27,555 bases of DNA from Polaromonas sp. (GCA_023259235.1 JAHFQQ010000004.1:1-27555), one strand, 5' to 3'. Positions 17,222 through 25,833 are shown, counted from the first letter of the stretch. Notes: generated by a model not told the origin, from the letters alone. A program made the numbers and translations.

Positions 17222-19126
17222 TCAACTGGTGGCATTTGATGATGCTGGCTCAACTGCGGGACGCGAGTCGCCCGTGACACGGGCTTTCACGGCCTCGCGC
17301 AAGCGCAGCAAATCCGCTTCGTTCAGGGTCTCCTTCTCCAGCAGCTCGGCCGCCGCGGTTTCCAGCACCTCGCGCTGCCCGGTCAGCAAGGCGACGGCCC
17401 GCTCGAATGCGGCGCCAACGATGCCGCGCACGGCGGAGTCAATCTCGCGCGCAGTCTCTTCACTGAAGCTGCGCTGCTGCCACGGCAACGCGGTCTCGCC
17501 CAGAAAGGACTGGCGTTCTTCCTCATACACCACATTGCCCAGTGTTTCGCACATGCCGTAGCGCATGGCGATGGCGCGCGCGATCGACGTGACCTTCTGC
17601 AGATCGTCCGCGGCGCCGGTGGACACCTCGCCGAACACGATGTGCTCGGCCGCGCGACCGCCGAGCAGCACCTGCATCTTGTTCTCCAGTTCCTGCCGTG
17701 TCATCAGGTAGCGGTCTTCGGTAGGCCGCTGGATGGTGTAGCCCAGGGCACCGACACCGCGCGGAATGATGGAGACCTTGTGCACGACGTCAACGTCGGG
17801 CAGCGACAGCGCCACCAGCGCATGGCCCATCTCGTGGTAGGCCACCACTGACCTCTCGTGCGGATTGAGCAGGCGGTTTTTCTTCTCCAGGCCGGCAACG
17901 ATTCGCTCTACGGCGACCGTGAAATCATCGAGCGTGACTGCGTCGCCGCGGCGGCGTGTCGCAGCCAGCGCGGCCTCGTTGCACAGGTTCGCCAGGTCAG
18001 CGCCCGAAAAACCGGGCGTGAGCTCGGCGATCCGCTCCAGCGCCACGCCACTGTCGAGCTTGATCTTTCGCACATGCACCTTGAGAATGGCAATTCGCCC
18101 GACCCGGTCGGGCCGGTCAACCAGCACCTGCCGATCGAACCGCCCGGCGCGCAGCAACGCCGCATCGAGTACTTCGGGCCGGTTGGTGGCCGCCAGAAGC
18201 ACCAGGCCAGAGCTGGGATCAAAACCATCCATCTCCGCCAGCAACTGGTTGAGCGTCTGCTCCTTTTCGTCGTTGCCGCCGATCCCCGGCGCGCCGCGCG
18301 CGCGGCCGAGCGAGTCGAGCTCGTCGATAAAGATGATCGCTGGTGCCTTCTGGCGCGCTTGCTCGAACAGGTCGCGCACCCTCGCAGCGCCGACGCCGAC
18401 GAACATCTCCACGAACTGCGAGCCGGAAATCGAGAAGAACGGCACGCCCGCTTCGCCGGCGACCGCGCGCGCCAGCAGCGTCTTGCCGGTGCCGGGCGGG
18501 CCGACCAGCAGGATGCCGTGCGGCATGCGCCCGCCAAGGCGGCCGTAGCCCCCGGGATCCTTGAGAAAGCCAATGACTTCCTGCAACTCGGCCTTGGCTT
18601 CGTCGACCCCCGCCACGTCGGCGAAGCTCACCTTGGTGTCGGTCTCGACATAGATCTTGGCCTTGCTCTTGCCAATCGACAGAAAGCCGCCGCCCAGACC
18701 CTGCTTCCCGCCGAACCTGCGCATGGCGAACAGCCAGATGCCCACGAACACCAGCGCCGGCAGCACCCACGAAAGCAGGTCGCGCATAAAGGTGTTCTCG
18801 ATCACACCGGTGTACTTGACATCGTACTGGGCGAGGTCCCGGGCCAGGGCCGGATCGACCCGCGTCGTGACGAAACCGGTCTTGCCGTCCTGCAACGCCT
18901 GCTTGAGTGTGCCCGTGATGTAGTTGTCGGTGATCGAGAGATCCGCAATCTGGCCGTCCTTGAGCAATGCCTGGAACTGGCTGTAAGGGATGGGCTCGAC
19001 GGTTCGCCACTGCACGTACACGCTATGGAGGAACTGGATGGCAAAAAGGGCCAGAACGATGTACCAGAAATTGAACTGGACGCGATACTTCATGAAGCTA
19101 TTCGTTTTCGGCACGTCGTCCGCCAT
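17222..19126 (-). CDS. ftsH: FtsH-family AAA+ zinc metalloprotease (paralogue)
   Basis: A 634-residue membrane protease. Two N-terminal membrane segments (about 20-36 and 117-134) bracket a periplasmic region. Then Walker A GPPGTGKT (209-216), the pore loop FVG (242-244), Walker B IIFIDELDS (264-272), the second-region-of-homology sequence NRPEVLDAALLRAGRFDRQ, and the zinc motif HEMGH (431-435). It is full length and catalytically complete. DELDSLG replaces the DEIDAVG usual in the main FtsH, and it lies in an operon with nfeD and slipin rather than with rrmJ/folP, so I infer a second FtsH with specialised substrates, not the essential one. Start ATG overlaps the slipin stop by one base, with GGGAG upstream. 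Confidence 0.92.
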   Translation of the reverse strand: MADDVPKTNSFMKYRVQFNFWYIVLALFAIQFLHSVYVQWRTVEPIPYSQFQALLKDGQIADLSITDNYITGTLKQALQDGKTGFVTTRVDPALARDLAQYDVKYTGVIENTFMRDLLSWVLPALVFVGIWLFAMRRFGGKQGLGGGFLSIGKSKAKIYVETDTKVSFADVAGVDEAKAELQEVIGFLKDPGGYGRLGGRMPHGILLVGPPGTGKTLLARAVAGEAGVPFFSISGSQFVEMFVGVGAARVRDLFEQARQKAPAIIFIDELDSLGRARGAPGIGGNDEKEQTLNQLLAEMDGFDPSSGLVLLAATNRPEVLDAALLRAGRFDRQVLVDRPDRVGRIAILKVHVRKIKLDSGVALERIAELTPGFSGADLANLCNEAALAATRRRGDAVTLDDFTVAVERIVAGLEKKNRLLNPHERSVVAYHEMGHALVALSLPDVDVVHKVSIIPRGVGALGYTIQRPTEDRYLMTRQELENKMQVLLGGRAAEHIVFGEVSTGAADDLQKVTSIARAIAMRYGMCETLGNVVYEEERQSFLGETALPWQQRSFSEETAREIDSAVRGIVGAAFERAVALLTGQREVLETAAAELLEKETLNEADLLRLREAVKARVTGDSRPAVEPASSNATS

Positions 19127-19905
19127 CAGAGGCTCCCGGCCGCAGGACGGTCCTTGTCCAACAGCTTGCCCAGCAGGTCCATCGGCAGCGGGAACACAAT
19201 GGTCGAGGCACGGTCGCCAGCCACCTGCGTCATGGTCTGCAGATAGCGCAATTGCATGGCTTCCGGCTGCTGCGCCAGCATCTGCGCGGCTTCGAGCAAT
19301 GCGGCGGCGGCCTGCTTTTCGCCCTCCGCATGGATCACTTTGGCGCGCCGCTCACGTTCGGCTTCGGCCTGGCGAGCAATGGCGCGCACCATCGATTCGT
19401 TCAAGTCGATTTGCTTGATCTCGACGTTGGTGACCTTGATGCCCCAACCGTCAGTCTGGGCGTCAAGGCTGCGCTGGATGTCAACGTTGAGCCGCTCGCG
19501 TTCGGCCAGCATGTCATCGAGTTCATGTTTGCCGAGCACCACGCGCAAGGTGGTTTGCGCCAGCTGGTTGGTCGCCATCAGGTAATTTTCGACCTGGATG
19601 ATGGCTTTCTGGGGGTCAATGACGCGAAAGAATATCACCGCGTTGACCTTGACCGAAACGTTGTCGCGCGAGATCACATCCTGCGGCTCAACGTCCATTG
19701 TCACTATGCGCAAATCGACCCGGACCATCTGCTGGATGCCTGGAACAAGCAATATCATCCCCGGCCCCTTGACCTTCCAGAAGCGGCCAAGCTGGAACAC
19801 CACGCCGCGCTGGTATTCGCGCAATATGCGCATCGAACTGACGAGCAGAATCAGCAGCAGCATCACCAGCACGCCGCCCAGCCCGAAACTGAAGTTGAAG
19901 ATCAT
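19126..19905 (-). CDS. Slipin (stomatin-like SPFH/band 7 protein)
   Basis: A 259-residue protein with one N-terminal membrane segment (about 8-27), then SMRILREYQRGVVFQLGRFW typical of slipins, an SPFH domain to about 190, and a coiled coil (about 170-225, RQAEAERERRAKVIHAEGE). It ends in TMTQVAGDRASTIVFPLPMD, characteristic of bacterial p-stomatin type proteins. It forms large oligomers in membranes. In Pyrococcus the partner NfeD protease cleaves near the C-terminus of the stomatin. Here its ATG overlaps the nfeD stop (ATGA) and its stop overlaps the ftsH start, giving strict co-translation. AAAGGA lies about ten bases before the ATG. Confidence 0.93.
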   Translation of the reverse strand: MIFNFSFGLGGVLVMLLLILLVSSMRILREYQRGVVFQLGRFWKVKGPGMILLVPGIQQMVRVDLRIVTMDVEPQDVISRDNVSVKVNAVIFFRVIDPQKAIIQVENYLMATNQLAQTTLRVVLGKHELDDMLAERERLNVDIQRSLDAQTDGWGIKVTNVEIKQIDLNESMVRAIARQAEAERERRAKVIHAEGEKQAAAALLEAAQMLAQQPEAMQLRYLQTMTQVAGDRASTIVFPLPMDLLGKLLDKDRPAAGSL

Positions 19906-21338
19906 GATGAAGGTCCTTTCAGGGTTGAATCGCCAATAACACCTTCGGCGCGCACTTCCAGCACCAGCCCGTGCAGCGCGACCACGCGCACCCGCTGACC
20001 TGGCGCCAACACATCGGCACTATGCACCTTCCAGCGTTCACCGTGGACCAGCGCCCAGACGATATCGTCGTCAAGAGCCAGCACTTCGCCCGTCGCGCCG
20101 ATCATTTGCTCACGCCCGCTGACCACCGGGCGGCGACGTGCGCGCAAGGCCATGCCGCCACCGAGCAAGACCAGCGCCGCAGAGCCGGCTGCCAGTCCAA
20201 AAATCAGCGGCAGCGGCACGCCGAAGCCTGGAATATCACGGTCGAACAACAGCAGGCCGCCGGCAATGAAAGCGATGACACCGCCGACGCCAAGCACGCC
20301 GAAGGATGGTGTCAGGAGTTCGGCCACAAGCAATGCCATGCCAAGCAGTATCAGCGCCAGCCCCGCATAATTGACCGGCAGCATCTGCAGCGCAAACAGC
20401 GCCAGCAACAGGCAGATGGCACCGGTCACGCCTGCCACGCCGATCCCCGGCGATGCGAACTCGAACATCAGCCCATAAATGCCGATCATCATCAGGATCA
20501 AGGCGAAGCCCGGGTTGGTGATCACCGACAACAGGCTTTGCCGCCAGTCTGGCGGCAAAGCCTCGAAGGCAAGGCCGCGCGTGGCCAGCTTGACGTCGGC
20601 GGCCTGCAACCGAACCGTGCGCCCGTCGATCTGCGCCAGCAGATCGGGCACATCCCTGGCAACCAGGTCGATCACGTGGTCGCGCAGCGCCTCACTGGCG
20701 GTCAGACTGGCCGCCTCACGCACCGCTCGCTCCGCCCATTCGGCGTTGCGCCCGCGCTGCTGCGCCAGACCACGAATGAAGGCCGACGCATCATTGACCT
20801 GCTTGGCCGTCATGGCGTCGGCTGGCGCGGCCGCTGGCGTGCCGGGTTTCGATTCGTCCGCCTTTGGCTGGTCCGGCTTGGCCTCTCTGCCGCCACCGCC
20901 TGGCAAGCCGATGGGAACCGGTGTGGCCGCGCCCAGCGTCGTGGCCGGCGCCATGGCGGCGATGTGCGCCGCGTACAGGATGTAGGTGCCGGCGCTGGCT
21001 GCGCGGGCGCCCTCGGGGCTGACGTACACCGCTACCGGCACCGGGGACGCCAGGATGGCCTGGACGATCTGTCGCATCGAGGCATCCAGCCCACCCGGCG
21101 TATCAAGCGAGATCACGACCAGCGGGGCCTGCGCCTGCCTTGCCTTGGCAATACCGCGCACGAGGTAGTCAGCGCTGGCGGGACCAATTGCTTCGTGGAC
21201 CTCGAGAACAAGCACCGGCGCGGCATGGCCCGCGAGCGCGGCCAGGCCCAGAAACGTCGCTACGGTCAATGCGCGCGCCCAGGCGGCAAACCGTCGTCTT
21301 TTTGGCAAAGGTTGATGCATCATGATGGAATAAAGCAT
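19902..21338 (-). CDS. Long-form NfeD: ClpP-like membrane serine protease with C-terminal OB domain
   Basis: A 478-residue protein. Signal/membrane segment (about 22-39), then a ClpP-class protease domain (about 40-240) with VISLDTPGGLDASM, the nucleophile Ser115 in ARAASAGTYI and a candidate Lys179 in TAKQVNDA, matching the Ser-Lys dyad of archaeal NfeD. An extra Pro/Lys/Asp-rich insert (about 145-172) separates them. Four or five membrane segments follow (about 275-410), then a small OB-fold domain (about 420-470). I chose the ATG at 21338 because GGAAG lies nine bases upstream; the frame is open to 21632 but that extension shows no recognisable domain. First gene of the nfeD-slipin-ftsH operon. 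Confidence 0.9.
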   Translation of the reverse strand: MLYSIMMHQPLPKRRRFAAWARALTVATFLGLAALAGHAAPVLVLEVHEAIGPASADYLVRGIAKARQAQAPLVVISLDTPGGLDASMRQIVQAILASPVPVAVYVSPEGARAASAGTYILYAAHIAAMAPATTLGAATPVPIGLPGGGGREAKPDQPKADESKPGTPAAAPADAMTAKQVNDASAFIRGLAQQRGRNAEWAERAVREAASLTASEALRDHVIDLVARDVPDLLAQIDGRTVRLQAADVKLATRGLAFEALPPDWRQSLLSVITNPGFALILMMIGIYGLMFEFASPGIGVAGVTGAICLLLALFALQMLPVNYAGLALILLGMALLVAELLTPSFGVLGVGGVIAFIAGGLLLFDRDIPGFGVPLPLIFGLAAGSAALVLLGGGMALRARRRPVVSGREQMIGATGEVLALDDDIVWALVHGERWKVHSADVLAPGQRVRVVALHGLVLEVRAEGVIGDSTLKGPSS

Positions 21339-21646
21339 AAGCGTTGACTTCCAGCACGGCCACAGGCAAAAAATTGGGCACACAAGCCCCGAAGACATTG
21401 CCCGGCACGAGGCTTGGTGCCTCGGCCAGCATAACCGAGCCGGTGACGGCAGGCAACCCGGGCCCGAACGCAATGAGTACCTGTTCGGCGGTGTAACCTC
21501 GCCCCTGCCGGGCAAGGCATTGCCGCAGCTGCGAAAAGGCCGGTTTGCGGCGAGTGGCGTCAAAGGGATAATGCGGTGATTTCCGGGGCCCGCCGTTGGT
21601 GCGCGCTTCGGGGAAATACACCCCCATATCAAGGTTCATACCATTC
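21339..21646. other. Divergent intergenic region between nfeD and xth, with unassigned open frame
   Basis: A 308-base gap. On the minus strand one frame from ATG 21639 stays open past the nfeD start to 21169 and gives a fairly protein-like stretch (around QGRGYTAEQVLIAFGPG and LPAVTGSVMLAEAPSLVPGN) that I do not recognise. Its third-position GC is only moderate. It could be a decayed gene remnant or chance. Promoters for both flanking operons must lie here, but I cannot identify clear -35/-10 boxes. The gene expected next to xth in relatives, pyrE, is not present. Confidence 0.3.
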
Positions 21647-22423
21647 ATGAAACTCGCCACCTGGAATGTCAACTCCCTGAGCGTGCGGCTGCCGCAGGTG
21701 CTGGATTGGCTGGCCGCCAACGCCGTCGATGTCCTGTGCCTGCAGGAGCTCAAGCTGAGTGAGGACAAGTTTCCCCTGAAGGAACTCGCGGCCGCGGGCT
21801 ACCACAGCGCGGTGTTTGGCCAGAAAACCTACAACGGCGTCGCCATCCTGAGCCGCACGCCGACGCACGACATCGTGAAAAACATACCCGGCTTCAGCGA
21901 CGAACAGTCACGCGTCATCGCGACCACACTTGACACGCCAGCAGGCCGGTTGCGCGTCGTCAACGGCTATTTCGTCAACGGCCAGGCGCCGGACAGCGAG
22001 AAGTTTGCCTACAAGATGAAGTGGCTGGACGGCCTGCGCAACTGGCTGCAGGGCGAGCTGCGGGTGCATCCGAATCTGGTGCTGCTGGGCGACTTCAACA
22101 TCACCGCGGATGATCGCGACAGCTATGACCCGGAAGGCCTGCGCGAAACCATTCACCACACCACCGAGGAACGCCGGCATTTTCAGGCGCTGATTGACCT
22201 GGGCTTGACGGATTCCTTCCGGATGTTTGAGCAGCCCGAGAAAAGCTACTCCTGGTGGGACTACCGGGAGTTTGCCTTCCGGCGCAACCGCGGGCTGCGG
22301 ATTGACCACATCCTGGTCAGCCAGGCACTCAAACCATTGGTGCGCAGTTGCATGATTGACAAACTGCCGCGCAAGAACGAACGCCCCAGCGACCACGCGC
22401 CAGTGGTACTGGAGCTTGGTTAA
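21647..22423 (+). CDS. xth: Exodeoxyribonuclease III family protein
   Basis: A 258-residue Mg-dependent AP endonuclease/3' exonuclease acting in base excision repair. Motifs: KLATWNVNSLSVRLPQVLDW, LCLQELKLSEDKFP with the metal-binding Glu, NGYFVNGQ, LLGDFNITADDRDSYDP with the catalytic Asp and Asn, RNRGLRIDHILVS, and the final SDHAPVVLEL with the catalytic His. Start at ATG 21647 places MKLATWNVN at the N-terminus as in the family; an upstream frame to 21596 is a read-through. It converges on ntrC with a repeat copy between them. Family secure; substrate range not determined. Confidence 0.95.
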   Translation: MKLATWNVNSLSVRLPQVLDWLAANAVDVLCLQELKLSEDKFPLKELAAAGYHSAVFGQKTYNGVAILSRTPTHDIVKNIPGFSDEQSRVIATTLDTPAGRLRVVNGYFVNGQAPDSEKFAYKMKWLDGLRNWLQGELRVHPNLVLLGDFNITADDRDSYDPEGLRETIHHTTEERRHFQALIDLGLTDSFRMFEQPEKSYSWWDYREFAFRRNRGLRIDHILVSQALKPLVRSCMIDKLPRKNERPSDHAPVVLELG

Positions 22424-22429
22424 CTATGA

Positions 22430-22477
22430 AAATAATAGCTTGGTATGGCCGTTAACATTGGGCTACAGCCATTATTT
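22430..22477 (+). repeat. Dispersed repeat, ATAGC...GGGCT...GCC type, copy 5 (xth-ntrC gap)
   Basis: Left end AAATAATAGCT and right end AGCCATTATTT are inverted repeats matching at 10 of 11 positions, with GGTATGGCCGTTAACATTGG between. It fills the whole 52-base gap between the convergent xth and ntrC genes, and its right arm includes two bases of the ntrC stop codon (TAA at 22478-22476 on the minus strand). As RNA it would fold into a stem of about 11 bp and may serve as a bidirectional terminator. Confidence 0.6.
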
Positions 22478-23999
22478 ATTCAAGATTTAGCTCCTGAATC
22501 TTGCGTGTGATGGTGTTGCGCCCAATCCCCAGTTTGTGAGCCGCCTCGATGCGGCGGCCGTGCGTGTTGGCGAGCGCCGCCTGGATCAGGCGGGATTCGA
22601 AACGCCGCGTCAGCACATCCCAGACATCACCGCCGCCCGCGGTCAGCAGCGCCAGTGCCTCGGCTTCGAGTCCGCTCTCCCAAGGCAGCAAAGCCTGTTC
22701 GCCCGGTTCGGTGCCGACCCGCGTACTCGCTCCAGGCGGGTGCAGGGCAGACGCTCTTTCCACCAACGCTGGCTGCTCGGTCTGGGCGGGCCCTGCTGTT
22801 CCAGCCGCCACCACGGCATTGCCCCACTGCGGCGTGGCGTCAAACACTTCCGGCGGCAGGTCCTTGGGCTCAATCACCTGCGCTGGCGCCATTACCGTGA
22901 GCCAATGACAGATATTTTCGAGCTGGCGCACATTACCGGGAAAATTGAAGTGGCTCAGCTGCTGCAGGGCGGCATCTGAAATGCGCTTGGGCTCAACCCC
23001 GAGTTGCCTGGCACTTTGCTGCAGAAAATGCCGGGCCAGCATGAACACATCCTCGCGCCGTTCACGCAGCGGCGGCAGGCGCAGCCGAATCACGTTGAGA
23101 CGGTGAAACAGGTCCTCACGAAAAGCGCCGTCCTTGACGCGTTGCTCCAGGTCCTGGTGCGTGGCCGCAATTACGCGCACATTGGCCTTGACGGCACTAT
23201 GGCCCCCGACACGGTAAAAATGACCGTCGCTGAGCACCCTGAGCAGTCGCGTCTGCAAATCGAACGGCATGTCGCCGATTTCATCGAGGAACAATGTGCC
23301 GCCGTCAGCCTGCTCAAAACGGCCGCGCCGCAAAGTCTGCGCACCGGTGAAGGCGCCGCGCTCATGCCCAAACAGCTCACTTTCGAGCAGGTCTTTCGGA
23401 ATGGCTGCGGTGTTGATGGCAACAAACGGCCCGTTGGCGCGCGGTGAGTGCTTGTGCAACGCACGCGCCACCAGTTCCTTGCCCGAGCCCGACTCGCCGG
23501 TAATCATGACCGTCACCATGCTCTGGCTCAAGCGCCCAATGGCACGAAACACGTCCTGCATCGCGGGCGCCTGGCCCAGCATTTCCGGAGCGTCGGCCAT
23601 GTGCTCTTCGGCCACCTCCTCGCGCTGGCCTTCCTTCACGGCACGGCGAATCAGCTCGACCGCCTTGGTCAAGTCGAACGGTTTGGCCAAATACTCGAAC
23701 GCGCCGCCCTGAAAGGCTGACACGGCGCTGTCGAGATCGGAAAACGCCGTCATGATGATGACCGGCAGACCAGGGAGCTTTCGCTTGACCTGTTCCAGCA
23801 GTTCCAGGCCAGAGCCACCGGGCATGCGGATGTCGCTGACAAGTAGCTGCGGCGCATCCGCCTCGGCGGCGGTTTCCAGCGCGGCAAGAACTTCGCCAGG
23901 GCTGGTAAAGCTGCGTGTCGGAAGGTTCTCCCGGAGCAGGGCCTTTTCCAGCACAAACCGTATGGACTGGTCATCGTCAACAATCCAGATCGGTTTCAT
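22476..23999 (-). CDS. ntrC: Nitrogen regulation response regulator NtrC
   Basis: A 507-residue sigma-54 activator. Receiver domain (1-120) with acidic pocket VDDD, phospho-acceptor Asp56 in LLVSDIRMPGG, Thr in MTAFSD and Lys in AKPFDL. AAA+ domain (about 140-380) with Walker A GESGSGKE (168-175), the sigma-54 contact loop GAFTGA (215-220) and Walker B LFLDEIGD. A Fis-type helix-turn-helix ends the protein (IEAAHKLGIGRNTITRKIQE). The linker between the AAA+ and HTH domains is Ala/Pro-rich and makes the protein about 40 residues longer than enteric NtrC. It follows ntrB by 54 bases. It should bind the GCACC half-sites seen upstream of glnA. Confidence 0.96.
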   Translation of the reverse strand: MKPIWIVDDDQSIRFVLEKALLRENLPTRSFTSPGEVLAALETAAEADAPQLLVSDIRMPGGSGLELLEQVKRKLPGLPVIIMTAFSDLDSAVSAFQGGAFEYLAKPFDLTKAVELIRRAVKEGQREEVAEEHMADAPEMLGQAPAMQDVFRAIGRLSQSMVTVMITGESGSGKELVARALHKHSPRANGPFVAINTAAIPKDLLESELFGHERGAFTGAQTLRRGRFEQADGGTLFLDEIGDMPFDLQTRLLRVLSDGHFYRVGGHSAVKANVRVIAATHQDLEQRVKDGAFREDLFHRLNVIRLRLPPLRERREDVFMLARHFLQQSARQLGVEPKRISDAALQQLSHFNFPGNVRQLENICHWLTVMAPAQVIEPKDLPPEVFDATPQWGNAVVAAGTAGPAQTEQPALVERASALHPPGASTRVGTEPGEQALLPWESGLEAEALALLTAGGGDVWDVLTRRFESRLIQAALANTHGRRIEAAHKLGIGRNTITRKIQELNLE

Positions 24000-24053
24000 G
24001 TTTCTTGTCCCTTTGGCATGAGCCGTTAACTGTCAAATACCAGACTCCGCATT

Positions 24054-25160
24054 TCAAGGCAACGGTATGAGAAGCTTGAAATCTGTATGACCGGGCCTGC
24101 TCTCGCACTCGATCAAGCCGTGGTGTTGCTGCACGAAGGTTTGCGCCAAAGTCAGCCCCAGCCCCGAACCACCCTCTCGCCCCGTCACCAGCGGATAGAA
24201 AATCCGGTCCTTGATGGAGTCCGGCACGCCCGGCCCATTGTCAACAACATGCAATTCCAGTGCCAGGCGGTAGCGCTGTTTGCCAAAAGTGACCTGCCGT
24301 GCGATTCGCGTCCTGAAGTCGATCCGCGCGTTTCCCATCTTGATCCGCTCCGCCAGCGCCTGGGCTGCGTTGTGGACAATATTGAGCAGCGCCTGAATCA
24401 GCTGCTCGCGGTCGCCGCGGAACTCGGGAATCGAAGTATCGTAATCCCGCGTTACCTTCAGCCCCCTGGGAAACTCCGCCAGGACAAGTGAGCGCACGCG
24501 TTCGCACACCTCGTGGATATTTACATCGCCGACCCGATGTGGATGACGGTGCGGTGCCAGCAAACGGTCCACCAGGGTTTGCAGGCGGTCCGCCTCATGG
24601 ATGATGACCTGTGTGTATTCGGTCAGGTTCCCGCCGATTTCCAGTTCCAGCAACTGCGCTGCGCCGCGAATGCCACCAAGGGGATTTTTGATTTCATGCG
24701 CCAGATTGCGAATCAGTTCCTTGTTGGCCTGCGCCTGATCCAGCAGGCGCTCCTCACGGTCTTGCCGGGCCTGCTGCTCAAGCGGCAGCAGTTCCACAAT
24801 CGCTTCACCGGGTGTATCGGTTTGCGCCACCACCACATGCACAGGCAGGGGCTCATGGTTCAGCCGCCTGAGCCAGGCGTCATAGCGCAAAGCAGCAAAC
24901 TCATTGCTCCCGGCACCCGCCAGGGCATTTGTCAGGATCAGGGGTTCGGTGAAGAAGTCTGGTAACTGCGAGCCCTCGATGGTGCGTCGGGAGATCCCCA
25001 GTGCGTCTTCCAGCGCAGCATTGGCAAATACCACCGTGCCATCGACACGCACAACCGCCACCAGGGTGGCCAGCAGGTCAAACGCGCGAAAGCGGAGCAA
25101 CTCCGACGCCGGAGGCTGGGATGGGGCGGCAGGAAAGGAAGGCTTGTTCAAGCCATCCAT
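24054..25160 (-). CDS. ntrB: Nitrogen regulation sensor histidine kinase NtrB
   Basis: A 368-residue cytosolic kinase/phosphatase that phosphorylates NtrC when nitrogen is scarce and is controlled by PII. A PAS domain (about 22-130; FANAALEDALGISRRTIEGS) is followed by the DHp segment with the phosphorylated His155 in RNLAHEIKNPLGGIRGAAQL, then the N box (LNIVHNAAQAL), G1 box (VVDNGPGVPD) and G2 box (GREGGSGLGLTLAQ). No membrane segment is present, as expected for NtrB. It begins 28 bases after the DUF4124 gene stop and precedes ntrC, all on the minus strand. Very secure. Confidence 0.96.
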   Translation of the reverse strand: MDGLNKPSFPAAPSQPPASELLRFRAFDLLATLVAVVRVDGTVVFANAALEDALGISRRTIEGSQLPDFFTEPLILTNALAGAGSNEFAALRYDAWLRRLNHEPLPVHVVVAQTDTPGEAIVELLPLEQQARQDREERLLDQAQANKELIRNLAHEIKNPLGGIRGAAQLLELEIGGNLTEYTQVIIHEADRLQTLVDRLLAPHRHPHRVGDVNIHEVCERVRSLVLAEFPRGLKVTRDYDTSIPEFRGDREQLIQALLNIVHNAAQALAERIKMGNARIDFRTRIARQVTFGKQRYRLALELHVVDNGPGVPDSIKDRIFYPLVTGREGGSGLGLTLAQTFVQQHHGLIECESRPGHTDFKLLIPLP

Positions 25161-25188
25161 TTTGACCGGGAAGAGCGGTCAATGGCAC

Positions 25189-25704
25189 TCAATTCGCGGC
25201 TGGCAGGCGGGAAATCTCACGCTTGAGGCCGGCAACGTCGCTCTGGCTGCGCGTGATGCTGTCCTTGAGTTCAGCCACACGGTCCAGATAGCGCTGGTAG
25301 TTGCGCCCTTCGATACCCTGCTTTTCGGGTTCACCGTTGTTGTACTCTTTTTGCTGCTCGGCCAGCTTGGCCTCGGCTTTTTTCAGCTCGGTCTCAAGAA
25401 TGACCCGCATATCGCTGTCACGCGCCCGCTGCTCCGGGCCGCCGTCGGTGCGCTGGCCGCCCGAGGCGGTTGCCGCCGCAACCCGCACGGGAGCCTTGGC
25501 CGCGGGCTTTCCCTGTATCACCGTGACATTTCCACCGGCCAGCAGCTTGCAATTTCGGCTCTGGGCGTCCTTGGCGTTGTTGGTGTATTCGATAGCGCCG
25601 CTCCCGCCCGGGGCAGCGCAGCGATAAATCTGCTGTGCCCAAACCGGGTTTCCGCCAATGGCAAGCAGCAAAGGCAATAGAGGCAGCAATAAGGTGGATT
25701 TCAT
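25189..25704 (-). CDS. Periplasmic DUF4124-domain protein
   Basis: A 171-residue protein: signal peptide (MKSTLLLPLLPLLLAIGG, cleavage after VWA near residue 23), then a DUF4124-like segment (QQIYRCAAPGGSGAIEYTNN with two Cys, in IYRC and RNCKLL), a basic linker and a coiled coil (about 100-165, ILETELKKAEAKLAEQQKEY). Such proteins commonly lie between glnA and ntrB in betaproteobacteria, but I know no function for them. Start ATG 25704 has GGGAG upstream; an upstream frame to 25767 would bury the signal peptide. It lies downstream of the glnA terminator and so probably has its own promoter in the 25705-25807 gap, which I cannot place. Confidence 0.85.
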   Translation of the reverse strand: MKSTLLLPLLPLLLAIGGNPVWAQQIYRCAAPGGSGAIEYTNNAKDAQSRNCKLLAGGNVTVIQGKPAAKAPVRVAAATASGGQRTDGGPEQRARDSDMRVILETELKKAEAKLAEQQKEYNNGEPEKQGIEGRNYQRYLDRVAELKDSITRSQSDVAGLKREISRLPAAN

Positions 25705-25803
25705 GGGTGGGCTCCCGATGCCGGCAAAGGCGAGAGGATAGTCCATTAGTATGCTGCAAAGCGTCAAAAAAACAAAATCTGCCGGCTATCGCCCCTAAAG
25801 CCA

Positions 25804-25833
25804 CAAAAAAAGGACGGTAAAAACCGTCCTTTT
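25804..25833 (-). terminator. Rho-independent terminator of glnA
   Basis: On the minus strand AAAAGGACGGT, a TTTT loop and ACCGTCCTTTT form a perfect 11-bp stem, followed by further T residues (seven in a row counting the stem end). It starts 19 bases after the glnA stop. The stem is also A/T flanked on the other side, so some bidirectional activity is possible. Confidence 0.92.

Noticed and set aside
17858..19246. Plus-strand open frame of 462 codons
   Set aside because: It is the complement of ftsH and the end of slipin, which are complete with all catalytic motifs; a typical high-GC shadow frame.
19971..21347. Plus-strand open frame of 458 codons
   Set aside because: Antisense to nfeD; the translation is His/Gln/Arg-rich with no recognisable fold.
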